Assembly: GCA_050945895.1 (NCBI GenBank)
Contig: JBMNTU010000004.1
Coordinates: 1-45,579, forward strand
Direction: 5' to 3'
Source: JBMNTU01 sp050945895
Lineage (GTDB): Bacteria; Bacillota; Clostridia; Christensenellales; Christensenellaceae
DNA: 45,579 nucleotides
In this document: positions 25,357 to 33,381 of the stretch, piece after piece
Numbering within the stretch: the stretch's first letter is position 1
Layout of the letters: every line of letters begins with the position of its first letter
The notes under the pieces: model-generated
What the model saw: the letters and a program-made list of their open reading frames with translations, nothing else
The model's database searches: none
Told to the model about the DNA's origin: nothing
Position numbers and translations under genes: made by a program

Positions 25357-25381
25357 ACGAAGGAAAGAGGGATGAGAAGTA

Positions 25382-27280
25382 TTGGCGATAAGAAAAAAGA
25401 ATACCCAACAAAATAATACCCAGCCAAACCAGAAACAAGAGAAGCCGCAGGCAGGCAAACAACAGGGCAAAAAGCAGCAGGGCGGAAAACAACAAGCAGC
25501 AAAGCAACAAAATGGCAAGCAGCAGACGGCAAAGCAACAAACTGCAAAGCAACAAGCGGCAAAACAGCAGAATGGAAAAACGCAAAATGCCAGGCAGCAG
25601 AGCGGGAGCGCGAAGAGCCGACAGCAGCCTCCGTCCGTAAAGATTATACCGCTGGGCGGCGTAGGCGAAATTGGAAAGAATATGACGGCAATCGTCTTTG
25701 GGGACGATATTATTGTAATAGACGCAGGCTTTATGTTCCCCAGGGAAGAAATGCTGGGCGTGGACTATGTAATTCCCGATACCACGTATCTTAAAAAAAA
25801 CCGAGAGAAAATACGCGCGCTGTTTTTGACGCATGGGCACGAAGATCATATTGGCGGAATACCCTATGTCAGCCGTGACCTGGAAGTGCCTATATACGGC
25901 TCGCGGCTTACGATTGCGTTGGTGGAAGCGAAGCTTTCCGAACACCCGGGAAGAAATGTGGACTTTCACACTGTAAAAGAGGGCGATAAAATAGACGCCG
26001 GGGTGTTTCAGGTAGAATATATACGCGTTTCCCACAGCATAGACGATGCTATGGGGCTGGCTATCAAAACACCTATAGGAACCATTGTTCACACCGGCGA
26101 TTTTAAGGTGGACCTGACGCCGGTCGGCGGCAAAAGCATAGACCTGTCCCGCTTTGCGGAGCTGGGCAAGCGCGGCGTGCTGGCACTTTTAAGCGACAGC
26201 ACAAACGCCGAGCGCAGCGGCATGACAATGTCCGAAAGTCAGGTGGGGGCAACGTTCTCCAATTATTTCGAGCAGGCAAAGGGCCGCATCGTTGTTGCGT
26301 CCTTTTCGTCCAACGTACACCGCATCCAACAGGTGATTGACGCGGCCAAAATGTTCAACAAAAAGGTCTGTTTTTCCGGGCGCAGCATGCTGAAAATTGT
26401 CGGCGTCACGCGCGAGCTTGGCTACCTGAACGTGGACGACGATATGGTCGTAACGTTTGACGAACTGAAAAAATTGCGCGACAACCAGGTGGTTGTCGTT
26501 ACAACAGGCAGCCAGGGCGAGGAAATGAGCGGACTTGTCCGCATGGCGACCGGGCACCACGCGCAGTTCAATATAAAGGAAGGCGACCTTGTCATCATAT
26601 CTGCGTCGCCCATACCCGGAAACGAGCGTTATGTTTCGGACGTCATCAACATGTTGTTTAGAAGGGGCGCCAATGTCATCAACGACGCGGACGACATGGT
26701 GCATGTATCCGGGCATGGAAGCCAGGAAGAGCTGAAGCTGATGATGGCGCTTACAAAGCCGAAGTTTTTTATACCAGTGCATGGCGAGTACCGGCATCTT
26801 TATAAGCACGCAGCTCTGGCGGAGAAAATGGGCATCAGCAAAAAGAATATCTTTATTCCGGAAATTGGCCATGTCATTGAAATAAACCGCAAGGTGGGCG
26901 TACAAAAGGACACTGTTGCTTCGGGAAGCGTGCTCATCGACGGGCTGGGCATCGGCGATGTGGGCAATGTTGTCCTGCGGGACAGGAAGCAGCTTTCTTC
27001 CGACGGGCTGTTTATTGTAGTGGTTACAATTTCGGCCGAAACGGGCGAACCCATTTTAACGCCGGACGTTATTTCCCGCGGGTTCATCTATATGAAAGAG
27101 GCGGAAGAGCTTTTGGACGAGGCAAAAGATATCGTTTCGGAAACGGCGAACAGCTGCTACATCAACGGAACGAGCGACTGGTCTACGCTTAAGAGCGGCA
27201 TCAAAAAAGCGCTGTCAAACTTCCTGTACGAAAAGACGCAGCGCAGCCCGATGATTCTGCCCGTCATTATCGAAGTCTGA
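25382..27280 (+). CDS. rnj: Ribonuclease J with a lysine/glutamine repeat tail
   Basis: A 632-residue metallo-beta-lactamase/beta-CASP ribonuclease with 5' exonuclease and endonuclease activity in RNA decay and maturation. The catalytic core begins near residue 86 (VKIIPLGGVGEIGKNM). LTHGHEDHIGG (about residue 148), HTGDFKVD, SDSTNAE, TGSQGE and VSGHGSQEELKLM are the metal-binding and beta-CASP motifs, and a C-terminal domain ends the protein. The first 85 residues are unusual: about ten copies of a pentapeptide x-x-K-Q-Q (residues 24-73), a basic, disordered-looking extension that could bind RNA (inference). The start is TTG 25382 after a GAGGGATGAGAAG stretch. It is 25 bases after hslU. Confidence 0.95.
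   Translation: MAIRKKNTQQNNTQPNQKQEKPQAGKQQGKKQQGGKQQAAKQQNGKQQTAKQQTAKQQAAKQQNGKTQNARQQSGSAKSRQQPPSVKIIPLGGVGEIGKNMTAIVFGDDIIVIDAGFMFPREEMLGVDYVIPDTTYLKKNREKIRALFLTHGHEDHIGGIPYVSRDLEVPIYGSRLTIALVEAKLSEHPGRNVDFHTVKEGDKIDAGVFQVEYIRVSHSIDDAMGLAIKTPIGTIVHTGDFKVDLTPVGGKSIDLSRFAELGKRGVLALLSDSTNAERSGMTMSESQVGATFSNYFEQAKGRIVVASFSSNVHRIQQVIDAAKMFNKKVCFSGRSMLKIVGVTRELGYLNVDDDMVVTFDELKKLRDNQVVVVTTGSQGEEMSGLVRMATGHHAQFNIKEGDLVIISASPIPGNERYVSDVINMLFRRGANVINDADDMVHVSGHGSQEELKLMMALTKPKFFIPVHGEYRHLYKHAALAEKMGISKKNIFIPEIGHVIEINRKVGVQKDTVASGSVLIDGLGIGDVGNVVLRDRKQLSSDGLFIVVVTISAETGEPILTPDVISRGFIYMKEAEELLDEAKDIVSETANSCYINGTSDWSTLKSGIKKALSNFLYEKTQRSPMILPVIIEV
25451..25600 (+). repeat. 15-bp tandem coding repeat (pentapeptide x-x-K-Q-Q)
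   Basis: Ten consecutive 15-base units encode AGKQQ, GKKQQ, GGKQQ, AAKQQ, NGKQQ, TAKQQ, TAKQQ, AAKQQ, NGKTQ and NARQQ. The core AAAGCAACAA occurs exactly at 25501, 25531 and 25546, in register with the 15-base period. Units are in frame, so gain or loss of units would lengthen or shorten the RNase J tail without a frameshift. Confidence 0.85.
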
Positions 27281-27299
27281 AAAGAAGGGAATTGCCGGA

Positions 27300-27644
27300 A
27301 TGAACGCTTACGACAAAGCGCACGAGCTTGCGCGGGATATTAAAGAAACGCAGGAATATAAGGATTATATTGCGGTGCGGGACGAAGTATACGAGGACGA
27401 GCAAAACAAACGCATGATCCGCGACTATAAAAAGCTCAATTTTGAGCTGCAAACGATTTACATGGCAGGTAAAGAACCGGCAGAGGAGGATGCGGCAAAG
27501 CTGCAGAAGATGGGCGAGGTATTGCAATTCAACCCGAAGATAACGGAGTTTTTTGCAAAGGAGTATAAATTCAACACGCTGGTTTCCGATATCTATAAAA
27601 TCATTGGCGAGGCTTGCGATATCGGCGTGGATTTTTACGATTGA
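27300..27644 (+). CDS. YlbF/YmcA family (DUF964) protein
   Basis: A 114-residue, mostly helical, highly charged protein. The N-terminus MNAYDKAHELARDIKETQEY and the pattern YEDEQNKRMIRDYKKL fit the YlbF/YmcA family. In Bacillus subtilis YlbF and YmcA form a complex with YaaT (RicF, RicA, RicT) that steers RNase Y cleavage and affects competence, biofilm and sporulation. Here it follows the RNase J gene by 19 bases, which suggests an RNA-processing link (inference). It lacks the obvious cysteines that hold iron-sulfur clusters in the Ric complex apart from one near the C-terminus (GEACDIG). Which Bacillus paralogue it matches cannot be decided. Confidence 0.85.
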   Translation: MNAYDKAHELARDIKETQEYKDYIAVRDEVYEDEQNKRMIRDYKKLNFELQTIYMAGKEPAEEDAAKLQKMGEVLQFNPKITEFFAKEYKFNTLVSDIYKIIGEACDIGVDFYD

Positions 27645-27672
27645 GGATATTTTATTTACAGGAGAGATTTTT

Positions 27673-28929
27673 GTGGCCAAAAAGCTGGGCGAAAGCAACG
27701 AAATAAAATTTCCGGCAACAGTGGAAGAGCTGGAATATTACGAAACGGATGAAGAGGAAATAAAGCGGGAAAAGCGCAGGAAAGCCGGACGGACAGTATG
27801 GATGGTCTTCCGGCCGGTCGTTATTGTGGCCGTTAGCCTGCTTATTGTATTGGCGTTGGTAAATTATGTGTATAATACGGTTCGCGAAAAATACCTGGAT
27901 CCGGTGAATGTGAACGACACTTCGCTGGTAGAAGTGGAAATTCCGCGGAACTCTTCGCTTTCGACCATTTCCGAAATACTGGAGGAAGAGGGGATTATAC
28001 GCAACCAGCAGGCGTTCAAGCTATATGCGGATTTTTCGGACATGTCCTCCAAGTTGCGCGCAGGCACGTATATGCTGTCTAAAAGCATGGATTTTGACGA
28101 TATCATTTACGAGCTGCGGCAGGGCATCGATATAAGCTCTACGGTAGATGTGTTGTTCCGCGAGGGCGAAGGGATTTCTGCCTACGAGCGGACGCTGGTG
28201 GAGTACGAAGTATTGGAAAATACGGATACCTACGACGAACTCTGCAAGACGGGAGAGGGCTTCGAGGACTACAGCTTTATTGCGAGCGTGCTGGACAAGG
28301 AAGAAACGGCAGAAGAGAACCGGCGCTATGCGCTGGAGGGGTATCTTTTCCCCGATACATACCAGTTCTATTATGGCTCGTCCGAAGAGACGATTATAGG
28401 CAGGCAGCTATCGCGCTTCAAGGAAGTGTTCAATCGGCAGTTTGCACTCCGTGCGGAAGAGCTGGGGATGACGATCGACGAGGTGGTCATTTTGGCCTCC
28501 ATCATAGAAAAAGAGGCGAAATCGGCCGATTTCACCAAGGTGTCGGCGGTGTTCCACAACAGGCTGAATTCGGAAGAAATGCGGCTGGATTCGGACGCCA
28601 CGCTCAACTATTACCTGGAGGTAGACAGGCTGGTGTTGACGGCGGCGGAGCTGGATACGGATACACACTACAACACAAGGATGTACGGCGGGCTTCCGCC
28701 CGGGCCGATTTGCAACCCGGGCCGCGCGGCCATCTACGCGGCGCTTTATCCGGATGAGGAATTTATGGAAGAAGGCTATTACTATTTTACGCTGACAGAC
28801 CCGGACTCGGGCGAGCTGGTATTTACGAAAACATACGACGAGCATCTTGTAGAGCAGGAGAAATATATGCCGCTTTATGAACAGGCGGACCGGGAAGCGG
28901 CAGCGGCCGAGGAAATGGGCGATGAATAG
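27673..28929 (+). CDS. mltG: Endolytic murein transglycosylase MltG
   Basis: A 418-residue YceG/MltG protein, a membrane-anchored lytic transglycosylase that cuts nascent peptidoglycan and sets strand length. An acidic cytoplasmic tail (about 1-40) precedes a membrane helix at about 42-65 (VIVAVSLLIVLALVNYVY). A LysM-like region follows, then the catalytic domain with ASIIEKEAKSADF, where E279 is the expected catalytic glutamate, and MYGGLPPGPICNPGRAAI near the end. The start is GTG 27673, with GGAGAG 7 bases upstream. It overlaps the U32 gene by 8 bases; mltG beside U32 peptidase genes is also seen in Bacillus (yrrL, yrrN, yrrO). Confidence 0.95.
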   Translation: MAKKLGESNEIKFPATVEELEYYETDEEEIKREKRRKAGRTVWMVFRPVVIVAVSLLIVLALVNYVYNTVREKYLDPVNVNDTSLVEVEIPRNSSLSTISEILEEEGIIRNQQAFKLYADFSDMSSKLRAGTYMLSKSMDFDDIIYELRQGIDISSTVDVLFREGEGISAYERTLVEYEVLENTDTYDELCKTGEGFEDYSFIASVLDKEETAEENRRYALEGYLFPDTYQFYYGSSEETIIGRQLSRFKEVFNRQFALRAEELGMTIDEVVILASIIEKEAKSADFTKVSAVFHNRLNSEEMRLDSDATLNYYLEVDRLVLTAAELDTDTHYNTRMYGGLPPGPICNPGRAAIYAALYPDEEFMEEGYYYFTLTDPDSGELVFTKTYDEHLVEQEKYMPLYEQADREAAAAEEMGDE

Positions 28930-30139
28930 GGTAGAGCTCCTTGCCCCGGCGGGAAACCGCGAATGCCTGAAAACTGCGTTCTACTTTGGGGCGGACGCCG
29001 TTTATATAGCGGGAAAGCAGTTTGGGCTGCGCGCGTTTGCGGCAAATTTTTCTGAGGATGAAATCCGCGAAGCGGTCGCGCAGGCGCACAAGGCCAGAAA
29101 GAAGATATATGTAACGGTCAATGCGGTGATGTTCAGCAACGAGCTTGAAGGGCTTGCGCGCTATCTGGAATTTCTTGCGGATGCGGACGTAGACGGGGCA
29201 ATTGTATCGGACCCGGCGGCGGTGGCGCTGGTGCAGGCGCGTGGGATTGAGCTCGATTTGCACCTGAGTACACAGGCGAATACGACCAATTACCTTTCGG
29301 CGCAGTTTTGGCATAATGCGGGCGTAAAGCGCATCGTCCTTTCGCGCGAGGTTCCACTGGAAGACGTCCGTATCATAAGGGATAATACACCTGAAAAACT
29401 TGAAATTGAGGCGTTTGTCCATGGGGCGATGTGCATTGCCCATTCGGGCAGGTGTCTCTTGTCTTCGGCGACGACGGGGCGCAGCGGCAATAAAGGAGCA
29501 TGCGCGCAGCCCTGCCGGTGGGAGTATTATCTGCATGAAAAGGGATACGACGGGGAATATTTTCAGATATCCGAAGACGAGCGCGGTACATATATCCTTA
29601 ACTCGCGGGACTTGATGATGATCGAGCATATACCCGAGCTGATCGGCGCGGGGATATCGTCTTTCAAAATTGAAGGAAGGATGAAATCGGCCTATTACGT
29701 TGCGTCGGTTGTTAGCGCATACCGCCGTGCGATTGACGCGTATTATAAAAACCCTGCCGGCTATGTTTTGCCGGATGGAATACGCGACGAGCTGGTAAAA
29801 TCTGCGACACGCGGATTTACGACCGGCTTTTATTTTGGCAACCCGCGGGAAGCCGGCCAGGATACCGAACGGACAGAGGAATTGCGCAAATATACGTTTG
29901 CTGCAAAGGTGGTTGGAAGCGAGAACGGGCGGCTGCTCGTTGAGCAGCGGAATAAATTCTGCACGGGCGACCGGTTGGAGGTGCTTTCGCCATCAATGGA
30001 GAACGGCTCTTTTGTAGTAGAGGAAATCGTGAACGAAGCAGGCGAGGCGCAGCAAAGCGCGCCGCATCCGCAGCAGCATGTTTATATCGATTGCCCATAC
30101 CCGCTCCAAAAAGGAGACCTTCTGCGCCGTGAAGACTGA
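28922..30139 (+). CDS. U32 family peptidase-like protein (probable RNA hydroxylation factor)
   Basis: A 405-residue peptidase family U32 protein. The start MNRVELLAPAGNRECLKTAF, the YFGADAVYIAGKQFGLR segment and four conserved cysteines, in MCIAHSGRC (about 170-178) and GACAQPCRW (about 193-201), are family hallmarks; the cysteines probably hold an iron-sulfur cluster. Close relatives include TrhP, which hydroxylates uridine 34 in tRNAs, and RlhA, which modifies 23S rRNA. An RNA-modifying role is therefore more likely here than proteolysis, but the exact substrate is unknown. A small C-terminal beta-barrel (about 330-405) follows. Bacillus carries a pair of such genes; only one is present here. 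Confidence 0.88.
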   Translation: MNRVELLAPAGNRECLKTAFYFGADAVYIAGKQFGLRAFAANFSEDEIREAVAQAHKARKKIYVTVNAVMFSNELEGLARYLEFLADADVDGAIVSDPAAVALVQARGIELDLHLSTQANTTNYLSAQFWHNAGVKRIVLSREVPLEDVRIIRDNTPEKLEIEAFVHGAMCIAHSGRCLLSSATTGRSGNKGACAQPCRWEYYLHEKGYDGEYFQISEDERGTYILNSRDLMMIEHIPELIGAGISSFKIEGRMKSAYYVASVVSAYRRAIDAYYKNPAGYVLPDGIRDELVKSATRGFTTGFYFGNPREAGQDTERTEELRKYTFAAKVVGSENGRLLVEQRNKFCTGDRLEVLSPSMENGSFVVEEIVNEAGEAQQSAPHPQQHVYIDCPYPLQKGDLLRRED

Positions 30140-30168
30140 CAAAACACCAGGTGTGAAAAAGGAGAGCT

Positions 30169-31017
30169 ATGCAGGATAAAATCAGGTTTGGCCCGGCAGG
30201 AAACTCGGACGCGTTTTATGAGGAAGGGCACAAGCATACATACGAAGCACCAAAGTGGCTTGCCGCAATGGGGCTTAGTGCATTTGAATATTCGTTTGGG
30301 CGGGGTGCCAAGCTCAAGCAGGAAACGGGCGAAAAAATTGCGGGGGAAGCAGAAAAGTACGGCGTGCAAATGAGCGTGCATGCGCCTTATTATATCAACC
30401 TGGCAAACGAAAAATTTGAGGATAACCTACGGTATTTTATGGAAAGCAGCCTGGGCGCGCGCTACCTTTCGGCAGACAGAGTAGTGTTCCATCCGGGTGC
30501 AAAGGGCAAGCTGGAACGTGAAACTGCCGCATCGCTGGTAAAAAAGAACCTGCAGGATATTTTGGCGGCGCTTAAAAGCGAAGGATATGCAGACATTCTA
30601 TATTGCGCCGAAACGATGGGAAAAATAAACCAGATCGGTGATTTGGAGGAGGTATGCGCGTTTGCAAACCTAGGAGAGAACGTATACCCGGCAATCGATT
30701 TCGGGCACCTGAACGCGCGTACGCTTGGCGGTATAAAGAGCAGGGAAGATTATGCGAAAATATTGGACACGTTAAAAAACAAAGTGGGCGAAGAAAAATA
30801 CAAAAACATGCATGTGCATTTTTCCCAAATACAATATACAAACAGCGGGGAAAAAATGCACCTGACATTTACGGATGCGGAATGGGGACCTTTTTTTGGC
30901 CCGCTGGCAGAGCTTTTTGCGGAACGGGGGCTGACGCCGCGGATTATATGTGAATCCAAGGGAACGCAGGCGATGGACGCTGTGGCAATGAAAGAAATGT
31001 ATGAGGCGGCGCTATGA
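30169..31017 (+). CDS. Endonuclease IV-like TIM-barrel protein
   Basis: A 282-residue protein of the AP endonuclease 2 (xylose isomerase-like) superfamily. The metal-ligand pattern of endonuclease IV is largely visible: SVHAPYYINL (histidine near 71), VVFHPGAKGK (near 107), YCAETMGK (glutamate near 147), PAIDFGHLNA (aspartate and histidine near 180-183), MHVHFSQI (near 216) and ICESKG (glutamate near 264). True Nfo repairs abasic sites; this form begins KIRFGPAGNSDAFYEEGH rather than the usual Nfo start and is found widely in Clostridia, so a sugar-related or repair role cannot be separated. GGAG precedes ATG 30169. It overlaps the following peptidase gene by 4 bases. Confidence 0.75.
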   Translation: MQDKIRFGPAGNSDAFYEEGHKHTYEAPKWLAAMGLSAFEYSFGRGAKLKQETGEKIAGEAEKYGVQMSVHAPYYINLANEKFEDNLRYFMESSLGARYLSADRVVFHPGAKGKLERETAASLVKKNLQDILAALKSEGYADILYCAETMGKINQIGDLEEVCAFANLGENVYPAIDFGHLNARTLGGIKSREDYAKILDTLKNKVGEEKYKNMHVHFSQIQYTNSGEKMHLTFTDAEWGPFFGPLAELFAERGLTPRIICESKGTQAMDAVAMKEMYEAAL

Positions 31018-32063
31018 AAAATTTTGCAAATAAGGTCAGGGAACTTGGGCTGGCGCAGGCGTATTTGATTACTTCGGAGGTCAATGTTTCATATGTATCC
31101 GGCTTTATGGGAGATAGCTCGCAGCTGCTTATAACGGAAAACGAGGCGTATCTTTTTACCGATTCTCGGTATACGCTGGAGGCCCGCGCGGAAACAGAAG
31201 GAGTTGAGGTCGTTACGACAGGCGCAAAAGAGCGAAATGAATCAATTGCCAAAGCGCTGAGCGAAGAACGCGTAAAAACACTTGCTATTGAAAAAGAAAA
31301 CGTGACGATTGCCGGATTTGCGGAATATGACGAAGCGTTTCGTATGGAAGAATATGTGGATATTTCGGGCGCGTTGACCGATATACGCGCAGTCAAGCAG
31401 CCGTTTGAGCTCGAGCGCATTCTGAAGGCGGCAAAAGCATGCGAGGTAGTATTGGACGGGCTGCTTCCCATCATCAAACCGGGCATGACAGAGTTGGAGC
31501 TGCGGGCAGAGCTGCTGTACCTGATCCATAAACAAGGCATGGACAGCGCGTTTGCACCCATTGTTGCGTCCGGCGAAAATTCTGCATTGCCGCATGCCCG
31601 GCCATCGGGCCGAAAGCTGCAAAAAGGTGACTTGCTTACGCTCGATTTCGGCTGCAAGTATGAGGGATATTGTTCGGATATTACGCGCACATTTGGCATT
31701 GGAAATATTGACGGCAGAAAGAAAACAATATATGATATAGTAAAAGCGGCACAGCAAAAAGCATGTGACTGCGCAAAAACCGGGGCGGAGGCCCGCCTGG
31801 TGGATGCGTGCGCCCGGGATTTTATCCGGAAAAGCGGCTATGGAAGCAATTTTGGGCATGGCCTGGGGCATGGCGTGGGCAGGGAAGTACACGAAAAGCC
31901 CGTGTTGAATCCACATTCGGATGCGGTACTCGCGGAAAACATGGTATTTACGATAGAGCCGGGTATTTATGTGGAAGGGCTGGGCGGTGTACGCATCGAG
32001 GACATGTTGGTTGCAGGGCATGGCAACGCGTACAGCTTTACAAAAGAATTGATTTGCATATAA
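31014..32063 (+). CDS. M24 family Xaa-Pro aminopeptidase
   Basis: A 349-residue aminopeptidase P/prolidase-type enzyme that removes residues before proline from short peptides. An N-terminal creatinase-like domain (about 1-125) is followed by the pita-bread domain. The five metal ligands are visible: D211 in LTLDFGCKYEG, D222 in CSDITRTF, a histidine in FGHGLGHGVGREVHE (about 280-294), E315 in TIEPGIYVEG and E329 in VRIEDM. In Bacillus the equivalent gene (yqhT) lies directly before efp, as here, and EF-P helps ribosomes through proline stretches; the pairing is conserved but the link is inference. It starts within the stop of the preceding gene. Confidence 0.93.
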   Translation: MKNFANKVRELGLAQAYLITSEVNVSYVSGFMGDSSQLLITENEAYLFTDSRYTLEARAETEGVEVVTTGAKERNESIAKALSEERVKTLAIEKENVTIAGFAEYDEAFRMEEYVDISGALTDIRAVKQPFELERILKAAKACEVVLDGLLPIIKPGMTELELRAELLYLIHKQGMDSAFAPIVASGENSALPHARPSGRKLQKGDLLTLDFGCKYEGYCSDITRTFGIGNIDGRKKTIYDIVKAAQQKACDCAKTGAEARLVDACARDFIRKSGYGSNFGHGLGHGVGREVHEKPVLNPHSDAVLAENMVFTIEPGIYVEGLGGVRIEDMLVAGHGNAYSFTKELICI

Positions 32064-32096
32064 AAATTTTACGATAAAAACGGAGGTATTTGTTAG

Positions 32097-32654
32097 ATGG
32101 TTTCAGCCGGAGATTTCAAAAAAGGACTGACGATCGAAATAGACGGGGGTGTTTGGGTAATTGTCGATTTCCAGCATGTAAAACCCGGAAAGGGCGCTGC
32201 GTTTGTGCGCACCAAGATAAAAAATGTTGTAACGGGCAATGTGCTTGAAAAATCCTATAACCCAACAGAAAAATTTCCCAAGGCACACGTCGAAAGAAAA
32301 GAGATGCAGTACCTGTATTCGGACGGCGAACTATACCACTTTATGGATACCGAAACCTACGAGCAGCTTCCGCTCAACCACGAAAAGGTGGAAGACGCGC
32401 TTCCCTACATGAAAGAAAATATGAACGTAACGATCAAGTTTTTTAAAGGCGAGGCTTTTTCCGTGGAACCACCGAATTTTGTGGAAATGGAAATTACGGA
32501 AACAGAGCCGGGCTTTAAAGGAGACACGGCAACAGCGGGCAACAAGCCGGCTGTTGTAGAGACGGGCGCAAAGGTCATGGTACCCCTGTTTATAGAAGTG
32601 GGAGACAAAATTCGTGTAGATACCCGCACAGGAGAATACATGGAAAGGGTATAG
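32097..32654 (+). CDS. efp: Translation elongation factor P
   Basis: A 185-residue EF-P with three beta-barrel domains. It enters ribosomes stalled at polyproline and restores peptide-bond formation. Domain I carries HVKPGKGAAFVRTKIKN, with K32 at the tip that in other bacteria is modified (5-aminopentanol in Bacillus, lysylation in E. coli). The C-terminal VPLFIEVGDKIRVDTRTGEY is the family signature. GGAGG at 32082-32086 serves ATG 32097. No EpmA or EpmB genes are nearby. In Bacillus the spoIIIA and accBC genes follow; here a short spacer leads directly to an Asp23 gene. Confidence 0.97.
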   Translation: MVSAGDFKKGLTIEIDGGVWVIVDFQHVKPGKGAAFVRTKIKNVVTGNVLEKSYNPTEKFPKAHVERKEMQYLYSDGELYHFMDTETYEQLPLNHEKVEDALPYMKENMNVTIKFFKGEAFSVEPPNFVEMEITETEPGFKGDTATAGNKPAVVETGAKVMVPLFIEVGDKIRVDTRTGEYMERV

Positions 32655-32680
32655 CGCCGCGTTAGTTGGTTATAAGCCCA

Positions 32681-32700
32681 AACATTGGTTTATCAATGTT
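32681..32700 (+). promoter_or_regulatory. Perfect inverted repeat before the Asp23 gene
   Basis: AACATTG and CAATGTT form a 7-bp inverted repeat around GTTTAT in the 76-base gap between efp and the Asp23 gene. A TATAAA follows at 32702-32707, which could be a -10 box without a clear -35. The repeat could be an operator or an mRNA hairpin; there is no T-run. Confidence 0.35.
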
Positions 32701-32730
32701 GTATAAATTATTAATTTGGAGGCAATGATT

Positions 32731-33177
32731 ATGGCGGATACAAACCTTACAACCGGTACGGAAGTTTCGGCAGTCAAAAAGGAAAGCAATGGTACAATTA
32801 CATTTGCAAACGAGGTAATTGCTACAATCGCAGGGCTTGCGGCAGTGGATATTAAGGGTGTTGCAGGTATGAGCGGCGGCCTTGTTGACGGTATTGTGGA
32901 ATTGCTTGGAAGAAAGAACCTGTCTAAAGGCATTAAGGTAGAGGTTGGTACAGAGGAAGTTGCCGTTGATATCTCTATTGTGGTGGAGTATGGGATCCCG
33001 ATTCCGGAGGTTGCCCAAAATATACAAATGAGTGTAATTAAAGCGGTGGAAACCATGACGGGGCTCAAGGTTGTTGAGGTCAACATCAGCATACAGGGCA
33101 TCAAAGTGAAGGATACGGTACAAGCCACGGCAGATAGCAAGCCGTCAAAGGCAGGCAAAGAGCCGCGTGTAAAATAG
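32731..33177 (+). CDS. Asp23/Gls24 family envelope stress protein
   Basis: A 148-residue Asp23 (DUF322) protein. The core runs from ITFANEVIATIAGLAAVDIK through GVAGMSGGLVDGIVELLGRK to VEVNISIQGIKVKD, with a lysine-rich C-terminal tail. In staphylococci Asp23 is an abundant protein held at the membrane by AmaP and reacting to alkaline and cell-wall stress; AmaP is encoded 204 bases downstream. The Bacillus homologue yqhY lies between accC and nusB. ATG 32731 was chosen over ATG 32725 because GGAGG at 32718-32722 is at the proper distance only for the former. Confidence 0.93.
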   Translation: MADTNLTTGTEVSAVKKESNGTITFANEVIATIAGLAAVDIKGVAGMSGGLVDGIVELLGRKNLSKGIKVEVGTEEVAVDISIVVEYGIPIPEVAQNIQMSVIKAVETMTGLKVVEVNISIQGIKVKDTVQATADSKPSKAGKEPRVK

Positions 33178-33195
33178 CATATTAAAAAATGCCGT

Positions 33196-33222
33196 GCCCG
33201 GCTGGCCTTGCTCCAGCCGGGC
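33196..33222. terminator. Strong 10-bp hairpin between asp23 and amaP
   Basis: GCCCGGCTGG and CCAGCCGGGC form a perfect GC-rich stem around CCTTGCT, 18 bases after the Asp23 stop. No T-run follows on the plus strand (ATACTATT). On the minus strand a run of T residues lies 5 bases beyond the stem. It may still weaken transcription or stabilise the 3' end of the asp23 message, separating it from amaP, which has its own promoter. The rest of the 204-base gap (33223-33334) shows nothing recognisable. Confidence 0.55.
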
Positions 33223-33334
33223 ATACTATTGAAGTGTGCGGCGACTGTACGGCGAAACTAAGCTGACGCCGCAGTATTGCTTCGTTTGAATGGCGGGGCA
33301 AATTGTCGGATAAAAGCGCGCATGGCATATTATT

Positions 33335-33362
33335 TTGATTTTTCTTAAGAGTAACGTATATT
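33335..33362 (+). promoter_or_regulatory. Candidate sigma-A promoter for amaP
   Basis: TTGATT (33335-33340) and TATATT (33357-33362) are 16 bases apart. The start point would be near 33369, very close to the GGGAGG ribosome binding site at 33368-33372, so either the leader is extremely short or the true start point is slightly different. Confidence 0.45.
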
Positions 33363-33381
33363 CTCAGGGAGGACGCATGAA

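Noticed and set aside
23980..25518. A 512-codon minus-strand open frame opposite hslU and the RNase J tail.
   Set aside because: Antisense shadow; hslU is unmistakable on the plus strand and the antisense product has no recognisable family features.
25451..25600. Regularly spaced repeats considered as a CRISPR-like array.
   Set aside because: The units are 15 bases, directly adjacent, in frame and coding within RNase J; there are no spacers and no cas genes.
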